NCBI RefSeq assembly: GCF_000378185.1
Contig: NZ_KB899379.1
Span: 196,519-260,518 of the forward strand
Source: Salinimonas chungwhensis DSM 16280
Lineage (GTDB): Bacteria > Pseudomonadota > Gammaproteobacteria > Enterobacterales > Alteromonadaceae
DNA length: 64,000 nt
Direction of reading: 5' to 3'
Shown here: one piece after another, positions 44,487-53,748 of the stretch
How the letters are laid out: every line of letters begins with the position of its first letter
Position numbering within the stretch: position 1 is the first letter of the stretch
Translations under genes and position numbers: made by a program
Notes under the pieces: generated by a model
Database searches by the model: none
What the model was told of the DNA's origin: nothing
What the model saw: the letters and a program-made list of their open reading frames with translations, nothing else

Positions 44487-45710
44487 ATGAAACGCATGTT
44501 TGTGCTTAGCACGGTAGCCCTTTCCCTGTCTGGCCTGCTCACCGGGTGTGGCGAGAGCACCAGCAGCGACAGCGGTGCACAATATGGTAACAGCAGTGAC
44601 CCTGCCCAACCGGTAGACAATAACTTTAACGAGTCATTGCTGCTGGCGTCGCTGGTCGATAACGTCCTGTTGCCTACTTATAACCAGTTTGCCAATGATG
44701 CAACCGCATTGCAGACTACCGTGAACAATTATTGTGATACCCTCAGTGCGCCTGATACCAGTGCCAGTGATGCGTTATCTCAGGCGCAGGACAGCTGGCG
44801 AGGCGCGATGACCACATGGCAACTGGCTGAGGTTATGCAAATTGGTCCGTTGGCTGAAAATGGCTATGCCCTGAGAAATAAGATTTACTCCTGGCCTAAT
44901 GTCAGTGCGTGCGCAATAGATCAGGATGTCGTACTGGCCGAAGCTGACGACTACGACCTGACTACCCGTACACCCAGTCGCCGAGGCCTGGATGCCTTGG
45001 AGTACACCCTGTTTAACACTAACCTGAACCATCAGTGCACGGTAGCCGGCACCGCTCCGGAAGGCTGGAACAATCGTACCGACCAGGATCGTCGCGAGGC
45101 ACGCTGCGCCTATTCTCAGCGTCTGACCGCTGATTTGGTGACTAACGCCCAAACCCTGGTAAGTGCCTTTGAAGGCGAACAGGGGTATGGTCAGGTGCTC
45201 AAAAATGCCGGCCTCCCGGATAGTCAGTTTGCAGTCTCACTGGACGCCGTAAACGAAATCAGCGACGCGGTTTTCTATATCACTGAGGTGACCAAAGACG
45301 CCAAGATTGCAACACCTGTGGGAATCATTGCCAATGATTGTGGAACCTCCCCCTGCCCGCAAAATGCAGAGTCAACGTACGCTGATCACTCACTGCAAAA
45401 TATTATCGCCAATTTAACAGCCCTGCGCTCTGTTTATCTGGGTGGCGATGACGAAAATGTGGGATTCAATGACTTTCTAAACGATGTGGGAGATACGGAA
45501 ACCGCCACCCGTCTGCTGCAGGATATTGATAATGCCATCGCCTTTGCACAAAGCCTCAATGGACCGTACTCAACACTTTTAACAGAACAGCCTGACCAGG
45601 TAGAGCAGCTTCACTCAGAAGTAAAAGAGGTCACGGATACGGTAAAAACTGATTTCATCCAGAGTCTTGCCCTGGAACTTCCGGCTACCTCCGCCGGCGA
45701 TAACGACTAA
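44487..45710 (+). CDS. imelysin-family lipoprotein
   Basis: 407 residues from ATG at 44487, preceded by GGAG. A lipoprotein signal ends LTGC with C21 as the lipidated residue. The imelysin fold (peptidase M75 family, also the EfeO/IrpA iron-uptake class) is shown by the two-repeat helical pattern and the motif GLDALEYTLFN. In the classic family that motif is GxHxxE; here the histidine place is aspartate while the glutamate is kept, as in some IrpA-like members. The family is implicated in iron uptake rather than proteolysis. It sits 64 bases after the DUF4856 gene and 13 before the receptor. Confidence 0.88.
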   Translation: MKRMFVLSTVALSLSGLLTGCGESTSSDSGAQYGNSSDPAQPVDNNFNESLLLASLVDNVLLPTYNQFANDATALQTTVNNYCDTLSAPDTSASDALSQAQDSWRGAMTTWQLAEVMQIGPLAENGYALRNKIYSWPNVSACAIDQDVVLAEADDYDLTTRTPSRRGLDALEYTLFNTNLNHQCTVAGTAPEGWNNRTDQDRREARCAYSQRLTADLVTNAQTLVSAFEGEQGYGQVLKNAGLPDSQFAVSLDAVNEISDAVFYITEVTKDAKIATPVGIIANDCGTSPCPQNAESTYADHSLQNIIANLTALRSVYLGGDDENVGFNDFLNDVGDTETATRLLQDIDNAIAFAQSLNGPYSTLLTEQPDQVEQLHSEVKEVTDTVKTDFIQSLALELPATSAGDND

Positions 45711-45723
45711 GAGACTGGTATTT

Positions 45724-47934
45724 ATGCATAAACACGTCACCCGACTTTTGGCTGCCGCTATAGCGGCAGCCTGCCATACTTCGGCACTGGCAGAGCCCGC
45801 CGCTGCCAGTGTAGAACACATCAGTATTATTGGCAGCCAGCAACAATTAGATACTACCGCTGGCTCTGTCTCACTGATCGACGAAGCCGCGCTTGAAGCA
45901 TATGAATTTGATGATATCGCCCGCGTGCTGGCCACCGTTCCCGGCGTTAATATCCGTCAGGAAGATGGCTTTGGACTGCGACCTAATATTGGTTTTCGGG
46001 GCGTAACGCCTGAGCGCAGCAAAAAAATCAATATCATGGAAGATGGGGTCCTGATTGGCCCGGCGCCCTACTCCGCCCCCGCTGCGTACTATTTTCCAAT
46101 GGTCAGCAAAATGACTGCGGTGGAAGTTACCAAAGGTCCCTCCACCATTGCCTACGGCCCAAACACGGTGGCCGGAGCGCTCAATCTGGTCACCCGTCAG
46201 GTACCCACTGAACAGATTGCTGAGATAGATATTGCCGGTGGCACCGATGGCTATTATAAAAGTCACGCTTATTATGGCAATGCAGTGGATAAACACGGCT
46301 TTTTAGTTGAAGGTATAGCGGTCGGCAGTGACGGTTTTAAGACTCTGGATAATGGCGGGGACACCGGCTTCGAAAAAATCGATCTGATGGCGAAATACAA
46401 GTACGATTTGAGTACAGCCAAGTTTGACCAGTACATTCAGATTAAGGGCGGTTACAGTGAGGAGACCTCCCACGAAACCTATTTAGGTTTAACCGACGAC
46501 GATTTTGCTCAGGATCCTTATCGCCGCTATGCCGCCTCCGGACGCGACAAAATGGACTGGGAGCACAACCAGCTTCAGCTGACCCACTTTATTGCCGGTG
46601 ATCGGTTTGATATCACCACCCGCCTGTATCGCAACAACTTTGACCGGGCGTGGAATAAAATAGATGGTTTTGAAAGCTCCCTGGGTGGTCAAATACCCAC
46701 GTTGCAAGAGATTCTTACCTCACCGGATACTGACCGGAACGCCCCCTACTATGCGGTATTGACAGGCCAGGCAGACAGCTCGGTGCGCGAGAAAATTGTC
46801 CTGGGGAACAATGCCCGTGAGTACTATTCACAAGGTCTGCAGATCGACGCCACCCTCGATTTGCGCTTTGCCGGCTTGTCCCACCAGGTCGATTTGGGTG
46901 CCCGCTACCATGACGATGAGATTCAGCGAAATCACACCGCCACTAACTACTTTATGCGCGATGGGGCACTTGCACTAACCGGCGAACCGACGGTGCCCAC
47001 GTCGACAAATACCGAACAAACTGATGCTGTCTCGGTTTACGCCAGTGACACAATCACATTAGCAGACGTGCTTCTGACTGCTGGGATCAGGGGTGAGTTT
47101 ATTGACGGTGAATATCAAAACCGTGCACCGGGCCGGGAGCAGGACTTTCAGAATAAATCCACACGGATCTGGTTACCCGCCGTCAGCGTTTTTTATCAGG
47201 TGACGCCGAAGCATGCTGTATTTGCTGGTTTCCATCAGGGCTTCGTGCCCACCAGTCCCATCCAGTCTGCCTCGATAGCTGTGGAACAAAGTGATAACTT
47301 CGAAGCGGGATGGCGTTTTATTCAATCGGATCAGCGCGTTGAGCTTATTGGTTTTTACAACGATTACTCTAACTTGATTGAGTCATGCTCTATTTCGGCA
47401 GGCTGTGATACCGATACGACCTTTCAGGCCGGCGATGTTGATGTTTATGGCCTTGAAGCGGCCTACCAGCGTCAGTGGAACCTGACCGGCGGCTGGCGCA
47501 TACCGTTGAATATCACCTACACCCATACACAGTCAGAATTCCAACAAACATTCTATTCTGAGTTTGCTCAGTGGGGATTTGTCGAGCAGGGGGCGTCGGT
47601 ACCCTATCTGGCTGAAAATATGTTTTCAGTAAATATCGGGCTGGTGGGAGAAAAAGTTGATGTTAATCTGCTGGCCTCTTATTCTGACAGCATGCCAGAG
47701 TCGGCCCAGCAGACGCTGACCGGCGATGTACGCGATAGTACATTGGCCGGAAAAGAGACCGATGCCTTGTTTAATATCGATCTTTCAGCCGGTTATCAGT
47801 TGACCCCGGCCGCCCGGTTATACGGTAAAATCACTAACCTGCTGGATAACGAAGATATAGTCAGCCGTCGTCCGTATGGCGCCCGACCGAATCTGTCCAG
47901 GCAAATGCAAGTAGGCGTAAAATACGCCTTTTAA
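45724..47934 (+). CDS. TonB-dependent outer-membrane receptor (FecA-like)
   Basis: 736 residues from ATG at 45724; the frame starts 19 codons earlier without a signal peptide. The signal ends ALA-EP. A TonB-box-like stretch (VEHISIIG) leads to the plug domain (about 35-160, ATVPGVNIRQEDGFGLRPN, GAPYSAP-like and VEVTKGPSTIAYGPNTVAGALNLVTR). The barrel then runs to the terminal aromatic VGVKYAF. Such receptors import ferric siderophores or related chelates with TonB energy. Downstream of the imelysin lipoprotein and under the Fur box, iron uptake is the best guess; the ligand is unknown. TonB-ExbBD is not in the window. Confidence 0.92.
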   Translation: MHKHVTRLLAAAIAAACHTSALAEPAAASVEHISIIGSQQQLDTTAGSVSLIDEAALEAYEFDDIARVLATVPGVNIRQEDGFGLRPNIGFRGVTPERSKKINIMEDGVLIGPAPYSAPAAYYFPMVSKMTAVEVTKGPSTIAYGPNTVAGALNLVTRQVPTEQIAEIDIAGGTDGYYKSHAYYGNAVDKHGFLVEGIAVGSDGFKTLDNGGDTGFEKIDLMAKYKYDLSTAKFDQYIQIKGGYSEETSHETYLGLTDDDFAQDPYRRYAASGRDKMDWEHNQLQLTHFIAGDRFDITTRLYRNNFDRAWNKIDGFESSLGGQIPTLQEILTSPDTDRNAPYYAVLTGQADSSVREKIVLGNNAREYYSQGLQIDATLDLRFAGLSHQVDLGARYHDDEIQRNHTATNYFMRDGALALTGEPTVPTSTNTEQTDAVSVYASDTITLADVLLTAGIRGEFIDGEYQNRAPGREQDFQNKSTRIWLPAVSVFYQVTPKHAVFAGFHQGFVPTSPIQSASIAVEQSDNFEAGWRFIQSDQRVELIGFYNDYSNLIESCSISAGCDTDTTFQAGDVDVYGLEAAYQRQWNLTGGWRIPLNITYTHTQSEFQQTFYSEFAQWGFVEQGASVPYLAENMFSVNIGLVGEKVDVNLLASYSDSMPESAQQTLTGDVRDSTLAGKETDALFNIDLSAGYQLTPAARLYGKITNLLDNEDIVSRRPYGARPNLSRQMQVGVKYAF

Positions 47935-47954
47935 GCCAACCAAAGGAGTTAGAA

Positions 47955-48965
47955 ATGACCGACCTGCTGTTCACTGAATTTGGCCAGATGGCAAAAGCCG
48001 TATTGGATCCAAACAGCAGGCTTTTTATCGGCTATCTGGTCGGAGCGTTAGTCATTGGACTGATAGTTATGACTGCCCAGTACGGGTTCGCCGGCAATAA
48101 AGGTGCAGTGAAACAGCTGTTCAGTCGCAAGATATGGTGGCATCAGTCGGCCCGGCTCGACTACAAACTGTATGTTATTAACCGTCTCGTCAGAGCCTTA
48201 TTGTGGGCGCCGGTGGTGTTAACCATGGTGCCCATCGCTATCGGGCTCAGCGATGCTATCGAAACTGTGTTCGGCTATCGGCCACCTATTACTGAAAACA
48301 GTATGATAGTGATTACAACCTTCACGGTAGTGTTGTTTTTGCTGGATGACTTTACCCGCTTCCTTCTGCACTGGCTGATGCACAAAGTGCCGTTTTTATG
48401 GCATTTTCACAAAGTTCATCATTCAGCGGTGGTGCTGACGCCTATGACAGTATACCGCTCTCACCCTGTTGAAAGCTTTTTATATGCCTCGCGCATGGCT
48501 ATCGCGCAGGGCATGGCAGTAGGTCTGTGTTATTATTTTTTTGGTACCGCGTTATCAATGTTCGATATTCTGGGTGCCAATGCGCTGGTTTTTGTGTTCA
48601 ACGTGCTGGGCAGTAACTTACGTCATTCTCATGTTAAATGGCGTTGGGGAAGGCTGGAAAAATGGTTTATCAGTCCGGTTCAGCATCAGATCCATCACAG
48701 CACGAACCCACAGCACTTTGACAAAAATTTTGGTACGGCACTGGCAGTCTGGGACCGCTTATTTGGTTCACTCATCATTTCAGCTCCTGCGATGCGTCTG
48801 CGTTTTGGGTTAGGTCGACACGAACACGGCCATCATACTGTTACTGATGCGTATATTAGCCCTTTTCGCGAGGCAAGTGCCTACACGATAAAACGCCTGA
48901 AATCGCGGCGTAAGTCCGAGGGTAGCTCACCTTCAGTCGCCACAAACTCCGGTAAAATGATGTAA
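47955..48965 (+). CDS. fatty acid hydroxylase / sterol desaturase family membrane protein
   Basis: 336 residues with four to five membrane segments. The histidine clusters of the non-haem di-iron hydroxylases are visible: HWLMH, HKVHHS and HQIHHS, plus a further HSH at about residue 225. These bind two irons and hydroxylate or desaturate lipids. The gene starts 20 bases after the TonB receptor, preceded by AAAGGAG, so it is the last gene of the Fur operon. An iron-dependent enzyme in an iron-uptake operon is unusual; whether it modifies a siderophore lipid tail or membrane lipid cannot be told. Confidence 0.85.
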   Translation: MTDLLFTEFGQMAKAVLDPNSRLFIGYLVGALVIGLIVMTAQYGFAGNKGAVKQLFSRKIWWHQSARLDYKLYVINRLVRALLWAPVVLTMVPIAIGLSDAIETVFGYRPPITENSMIVITTFTVVLFLLDDFTRFLLHWLMHKVPFLWHFHKVHHSAVVLTPMTVYRSHPVESFLYASRMAIAQGMAVGLCYYFFGTALSMFDILGANALVFVFNVLGSNLRHSHVKWRWGRLEKWFISPVQHQIHHSTNPQHFDKNFGTALAVWDRLFGSLIISAPAMRLRFGLGRHEHGHHTVTDAYISPFREASAYTIKRLKSRRKSEGSSPSVATNSGKMM

Positions 48966-49176
48966 CAAGGCGACTGATGCAACCCGTGGTATTTCACAGG
49001 TAGCAGGAGGTCTCAGTAAATGGGACGTTCCTTTACGATTTAGCGCTACCCTTCACTGTGAACTGACTTACCAAAACCACTGAATTGATAAGAGGTAAAG
49101 TAACCGGGCTGCACGCGTGAAAAAAATCTAATTACCCGGTTCGTGACCCGTTTTATACGAAGTATCTTGCTTTTAC

Positions 49177-49605
49177 TTACAATTTTTCACTTTGAGTCTT
49201 TATCCAGTCATGATGACGTTGCTCATCCTCATAAAAGCTTGCTATTTCGGTTTTTTCATCTGGACTCAACGCATCATTGTCACTGGCTTCTTTGTAGGCT
49301 TTAACTGTCACTTTTTCATTGGCAATCATTGCTTTAAGGATGGCTTTGTCACCCAGCAAATCAGCTATTACCACCTTGCCCTCTGTCAGCACCCGCTTAC
49401 TGTCAGGGCCTTCAACGACGTCTTCTCCACGGGCTTTTAAAAACTTATTGAGAGTATCAGTATGCGTCATATGATCGCTTCTGAACTCAGCCAGCTTGTC
49501 AGCTATATCTTTATCTTCCAGCCGCTGCATAGCTTCTTCGTAAGCCTCAATCGCGTCAAAATCCAGCTCGCACAGTTTTTTCAGAGTTGTTGCGCCTTTA
49601 TCCAT
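49177..49605 (-). CDS. ferritin-like DUF2383 (PA2169-type) four-helix-bundle protein
   Basis: 142 residues forming four amphipathic helices with carboxylate and histidine residues at ferritin-like positions: E20 near AIEAYEEAMQ, DHMTHTDTLNKF, EKVTVKAYKEA and EDEQRHHDW. The family is related to ferritins and is found next to stress genes. Its role may be iron or peroxide handling. ATG at 49605 is preceded by AGGAACAGCA. It is convergent with the iron operon. Confidence 0.8.
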   Translation of the reverse strand: MDKGATTLKKLCELDFDAIEAYEEAMQRLEDKDIADKLAEFRSDHMTHTDTLNKFLKARGEDVVEGPDSKRVLTEGKVVIADLLGDKAILKAMIANEKVTVKAYKEASDNDALSPDEKTEIASFYEDEQRHHDWIKTQSEKL

Positions 49606-49803
49606 TGCTGTTCCTTACTATAAATTACGGTGTACTAAGATTTTTCCTGCAGGTTAACTATGCAAAACGCGGGCAAGTAGTTTAAAAAGAGACGTTACAT
49701 AAGGTTTATTGATATTTAAAGATGAGTGAACGCGGTAAATTTTTGTCTGGTCATGATTTTTTTGTAAGGAAGGTCAGAGCACTGGTCAGATTCTACAATT
49801 AAT

Positions 49804-49865
49804 ACGCATAAAAGACCGGCCTGTTTAAGGACGGGTGACTTACTTCCACGATGACTTTTATGCGA
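49804..49865 (+). promoter_or_regulatory. mntP leader hairpin
   Basis: CGCATAAAAG (49805-49814) and CTTTTATGCG (49855-49864) form a 10-bp inverted repeat around 40 bases in the leader of mntP, ending about 26 bases before its ATG. A leader stem of this kind could be a metal-sensing or attenuation element. I do not see the yybP-ykoY manganese riboswitch core (GGGGAGTA class), so it is only described as a hairpin. Confidence 0.45.
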
Positions 49866-49890
49866 CAATACCGCAAATCATCGTTTTCTC

Positions 49891-50466
49891 ATGCCTATGA
49901 ATTTTTTTGCTTTAGTGGCGCTTGCATTTGCCATGTCTACAGATGCTTTTGCAGCATCGCTATGTCGTGGGGCGTCGCTAGAACGCCCCCGGTTAACAGA
50001 CGCGGTTAAAACCGGACTTATTTTTGGCAGTATTGAGGGGTTAACCCCCATTGTAGGGTGGCTGATAGGCACTGCCGGCGCGGTTTTTATCGAACAATGG
50101 GATCATTGGGTGGCGTTTACCCTGCTAAGTGTCCTTGGTATTCATATGATTATAAACAGCGTGCGGGATAATGATGGGCCGGAAGAACCCGCTTCCTCAC
50201 TGGCCCAGCACAGCATTGGCGCGACAATATTTATCGCTATTGGTACCAGTATTGATGCGATGACAGTGGGCGTTAGCCTGGCTTTTGTAGATGTCAGCAT
50301 CGCGCTGGCTGCATTACTTATCGGATTGGCGACCACTACGATGGTAACGGTGGGCACCCTCGCTGGTCATCGTCTGCGCAGCATGATCGGGAATAAAGCA
50401 GAAATATTTGGCGGCATAACATTAATTATTGTTGGTGCATCTATTTTGTATAGCCATCTTAGCTGA
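49891..50466 (+). CDS. mntP: manganese efflux pump MntP
   Basis: 191 residues with six membrane segments. The family's duplicated aspartate motif is present: AFAMSTDAFAASLCRG (D18) in the first half and IGTSIDAMTVGVSLAF in the second. MntP exports excess Mn(II). The ATG at 49891 starts on MPMNFFALVALAFAM. Neighbouring the ferritin-like and iron genes, it extends the metal theme of this region. Confidence 0.92.
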   Translation: MPMNFFALVALAFAMSTDAFAASLCRGASLERPRLTDAVKTGLIFGSIEGLTPIVGWLIGTAGAVFIEQWDHWVAFTLLSVLGIHMIINSVRDNDGPEEPASSLAQHSIGATIFIAIGTSIDAMTVGVSLAFVDVSIALAALLIGLATTTMVTVGTLAGHRLRSMIGNKAEIFGGITLIIVGASILYSHLS

Positions 50467-50476
50467 TAAAACCAAA

Positions 50477-50501
50477 GGACTAACCAGGCCATGGTTAGTC
50501 C
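50477..50501. terminator. hairpin between mntP and the ABC operon
   Basis: GGACTAACCA and TGGTTAGTCC form a perfect 10-bp stem with a 5-base loop, 10 bases past the mntP stop. No T run follows on either side, so it may be a weak terminator or a structural element. Confidence 0.5.
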
Positions 50502-50626
50502 GGCGCCGTTTACATAGTCTGCCCAGAATTTAAACTTTTAATAATAAAATACTTTCTCGGTAAGCTTCCTGGCATGCTACAAATAGCCGGTACAGTCAGA
50601 AAAACCGAAAAATATAAGCGGCCGTT

Positions 50627-51289
50627 ATGATTAGCATTGATAGCATCAGCAAGCACTTTGAAGGCCAGCCTGCGCCGGTACTGGAACACCTTTCCGTGGA
50701 AGTCGCTGATGGCACGTCCCTGAGCATCCGGGGTGCATCAGGTTCGGGAAAGTCCACCCTGTTATCATTAATTGCAGGTTTTGATACGCCCGATAGAGGA
50801 ACGATAACCATCGGCCGGCATGCGTTGCCGTTTTCCGACAGCAAAGCAGCGGATAACTTTCGGCGTGACGAGCTGGGCGTGGTATTTCAAAGCTACAACC
50901 TGATCGATTGTTTAAATGTTTGGGATAACATCGCGTTTACCAGTCGTTTGAAAGGCAATGCAGATGACGAGTATCAACACCACATCATGCATCTTCTGGC
51001 TATTGAAACGTTGGCGAAGAAGCCCGCCCACCAGCTTTCTGGCGGTGAGCAGCAGCGAGTCGCTATTGCCCGGGCGCTGGTGCACAAACCTACCCTGGTG
51101 CTGGCAGATGAGCCCACCGGAAATCTCGATGAGGCCACCAGTGAAATGGTTGCCAGTGCGCTTTATCAAACCTGCGCTTCTTTACGTACCACATTGGTGG
51201 TTGTGACACACAGCAATGACGTGGCTGATCGTGCAAATATGCTGCGCTGGCTTCGCCATGGGCAATTATCCGCGGATGCGCCGTGTTAA
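50627..51289 (+). CDS. ABC transporter ATP-binding protein (LolD/MacB-type)
   Basis: 220 residues. Walker [10 protein letters not shown] (36-44), the Q-loop in [11 protein letters not shown], the signature [15 protein letters not shown] and Walker [13 protein letters not shown] are all intact. It belongs to the MacB/LolD class, which pairs with FtsX-like permeases for mechanotransmission or lipoprotein release. Overlaps the permease gene (GTG start inside the stop region). Confidence 0.92.
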   Translation: MISIDSISKHFEGQPAPVLEHLSVEVADGTSLSIRGASGSGKSTLLSLIAGFDTPDRGTITIGRHALPFSDSKAADNFRRDELGVVFQSYNLIDCLNVWDNIAFTSRLKGNADDEYQHHIMHLLAIETLAKKPAHQLSGGEQQRVAIARALVHKPTLVLADEPTGNLDEATSEMVASALYQTCASLRTTLVVVTHSNDVADRANMLRWLRHGQLSADAPC

Positions 51290-53748
51290 ACCGTATAAAA
51301 CTCCTTCTGCTCACTCTGCTTGCTATGGCCCGGCGTAAGCCGTGGGAGCCTGCACTTATCATTGTTGCGGTAATCATTGCCACCGCGGGTCTGTCATCAG
51401 TATGGCTTATTAACGAAGGCGCCCGCCAAGGTGACATTGCCAGTGACGCTCCCTCCCCCCTCGCCGGTGCTCGTATTGTAGCCTCGAAAAGCACATCTCC
51501 CCTCACTCGCCAGGATTATGTCGCGGTTAGAAAACAGGGTTTTACCCAGTTTATTGCCACCAGCGAAGACAGCCGTTCGTTAGTTTGTACAGGCTCAGAA
51601 ATATCTGATGAGCCATCGGTACTGCGCAACATTACCCTGCTGGGGGTGGACATGCTGGCAGCGCCATCATTGATGCCTTCAGCTGCCCCTCCCGCCAGGC
51701 AACGCGCTGCCACCGGCATGACAACGTTTGCGGCGCCGGGTGTAGTAGCTGATATAAATTGCCTTACAGAAATCGAACGTCAGACCGGGGATAATCTGGC
51801 ACCGCCGTTGCCAGTAAACGGCCTGCCGGATAACACGGTGATTATCTCGCTGGCCGGCTTTTATACTGGCACTGTAACGCCGCAGAGTCAGCCACTTACC
51901 GCCCTTATAGCCGTTGCACCTATCAGCGAATCAGACGCGAAGCAGCTTAAAGATAACCTGCCTGCTCACCTGGTGTTCGAGCCAGCCTCTGCGATTATTG
52001 CAAAAGGCAACCTGAGTGAAAGTTTTCGTCTGAATCTCTGGGCCATGGGTGTCCTCATGGGTGTCGTCGCGTTGTTTATTGTAATTAATGCCATGCTGTT
52101 GATGTACCGCTCACGTTTACCCGTTGCTATACGACTGCGTCAGTTGGGTGTCAGCGCCCGCTTATTACAGGCGGCGTTGGTGGGTGAGCTGGCTGTGTAT
52201 TGTCTTATCAGTACGCCAATAGGGGTGTTCACAGGACTCATCGTTACCCGTCAGTTAACGCCGGTTTTACAACAAACATTTGCCGCATTGTTTGACTCAG
52301 CCTTTGTCAGCCCGTCCCCCTTTCTACTAACTACCCTGGCAGGGGCTTTTGTTATCGCACTTGGCGCATTGACTGTATTTTCATTCATTACTGCACGCCA
52401 GCTTACCGGGGCGTTGTCAGTTTCTGCACTACGTAAGCCCGGGCCAGGCATGCTGACTCGTATTATTCTCAGCCTGGTCGCGGTTAGTACCACCACGCTA
52501 TTAGTCTGGCTGGCTAATTCCACTTTACTGGCCCTGATAAGCGTTGCCGCAGTACTGTTAGCTGGCTGCCTGTTGATCATCTTGTGGCTGCCGGCTATCA
52601 CACAGCAGTTAGTCAAAATCAGCCCTGCCCACAAACCGCTGCTGCGTTACATCATTGCCAGTACCAGCGCGTTGTCTGGCAAAACCCGCCTGGCCGTTTG
52701 CGCATTTTTTATCGCACTAAGCGCCAATATTGGAATGAACGTAATGACTGATAGCTTTCGACAGGCAACAGCTGACTGGTTATCACAACGGTTATCAGCA
52801 CCGGCTTATTTGTACACCGAGCAGCCCCACACCGCATTTGAAAACCGTGTAAAAGGTGTAAAGCTGGTCTACGAGGGCTTTAGTAATGTGGGGCAAATCA
52901 GTGTCGAGATCAGAAGCTTTCCTGGCGATGACGAAGCACAGCAGAGTCTGGCGCTTAGCGAGGTTATAAATAACGACACTGCGCAGGCATGGCAGCTATT
53001 TGCTCAGGGTAAAGGCGTATTTATTAATCAGCAGCTTGCCTTTCGTGAGCACCTGCAAGCCGGGCAGAACATGACACTGGGACCGGTATTTACCGGGCGG
53101 GAGCGACGGGGAAGTCCGGTAATGCCAGCCGCGGCAGTGGTGGTGGCTGGCATCTACCCCGACTATGGCAACCCCTCAGCGCAGGTCATGCTTCCCATCA
53201 GCCGCTATTCGCCGCCTGGCGGCTTTGCTGGCGTAGTGGCGTTGTACCCTGAAACCGCCGGCGCCATCAGTCAGTATGAAGAGATGGGCACCGTATATAT
53301 TACCGACGATCTTATTGATTTATCAATGCAGACCTTTGATCGCACCTTTGTGGTGACGGATGCATTAAATGTTGCAACACTGCTGGTCGCGGGTCTGTCC
53401 TTTGCTATTTCCATCAGTGTATTGATGCTGGATATAAAACCTCAGCTGAGTGTACTCAGAGGAATGGGCGTGTATCAGTGGCAAATTAAGCTGGCGTTGC
53501 TTAGCCAGTATATGTTGTTCTGCCTGATTACCGCGCTGCTGGCTTTACCTTTCGGTATTTTTCTGGCCTGGGTATTTATCGCCAGGGTTAACCGCTATGC
53601 ATTTTACTGGGTGTATACCATGGAAATATCCATTGGCGTGCTGCTACAAAGTGTGCTGTTGAGTATGTTGGTGGTGTTTGTTGTATTACTGCTTCCCCTG
53701 GGACGGGTTAGCCCGAAAGTCGATCTACGCCAGGAGGCAGCACTATGA
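51283..53748 (+). CDS. FtsX-like ABC transporter permease
   Basis: 821 residues, a two-module FtsX-like permease. Membrane segments lie near the N-terminus (about 8-32), around residues 245-390, at 400-455 and at the C-terminus (four segments near 700-810), with large extracytoplasmic domains between them. The start is GTG at 51283, overlapping the ATPase stop. With the ATPase and the lipoprotein downstream it forms a three-gene operon with overlapping ends throughout. Substrate unknown; lipoprotein or lipid-like cargo is likely from the class. Confidence 0.88.
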   Translation: MLNRIKLLLLTLLAMARRKPWEPALIIVAVIIATAGLSSVWLINEGARQGDIASDAPSPLAGARIVASKSTSPLTRQDYVAVRKQGFTQFIATSEDSRSLVCTGSEISDEPSVLRNITLLGVDMLAAPSLMPSAAPPARQRAATGMTTFAAPGVVADINCLTEIERQTGDNLAPPLPVNGLPDNTVIISLAGFYTGTVTPQSQPLTALIAVAPISESDAKQLKDNLPAHLVFEPASAIIAKGNLSESFRLNLWAMGVLMGVVALFIVINAMLLMYRSRLPVAIRLRQLGVSARLLQAALVGELAVYCLISTPIGVFTGLIVTRQLTPVLQQTFAALFDSAFVSPSPFLLTTLAGAFVIALGALTVFSFITARQLTGALSVSALRKPGPGMLTRIILSLVAVSTTTLLVWLANSTLLALISVAAVLLAGCLLIILWLPAITQQLVKISPAHKPLLRYIIASTSALSGKTRLAVCAFFIALSANIGMNVMTDSFRQATADWLSQRLSAPAYLYTEQPHTAFENRVKGVKLVYEGFSNVGQISVEIRSFPGDDEAQQSLALSEVINNDTAQAWQLFAQGKGVFINQQLAFREHLQAGQNMTLGPVFTGRERRGSPVMPAAAVVVAGIYPDYGNPSAQVMLPISRYSPPGGFAGVVALYPETAGAISQYEEMGTVYITDDLIDLSMQTFDRTFVVTDALNVATLLVAGLSFAISISVLMLDIKPQLSVLRGMGVYQWQIKLALLSQYMLFCLITALLALPFGIFLAWVFIARVNRYAFYWVYTMEISIGVLLQSVLLSMLVVFVVLLLPLGRVSPKVDLRQEAAL

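Noticed and set aside
49801..49890. yybP-ykoY manganese riboswitch before mntP
   Set aside because: The conserved core could not be found in the leader, although a hairpin is present.
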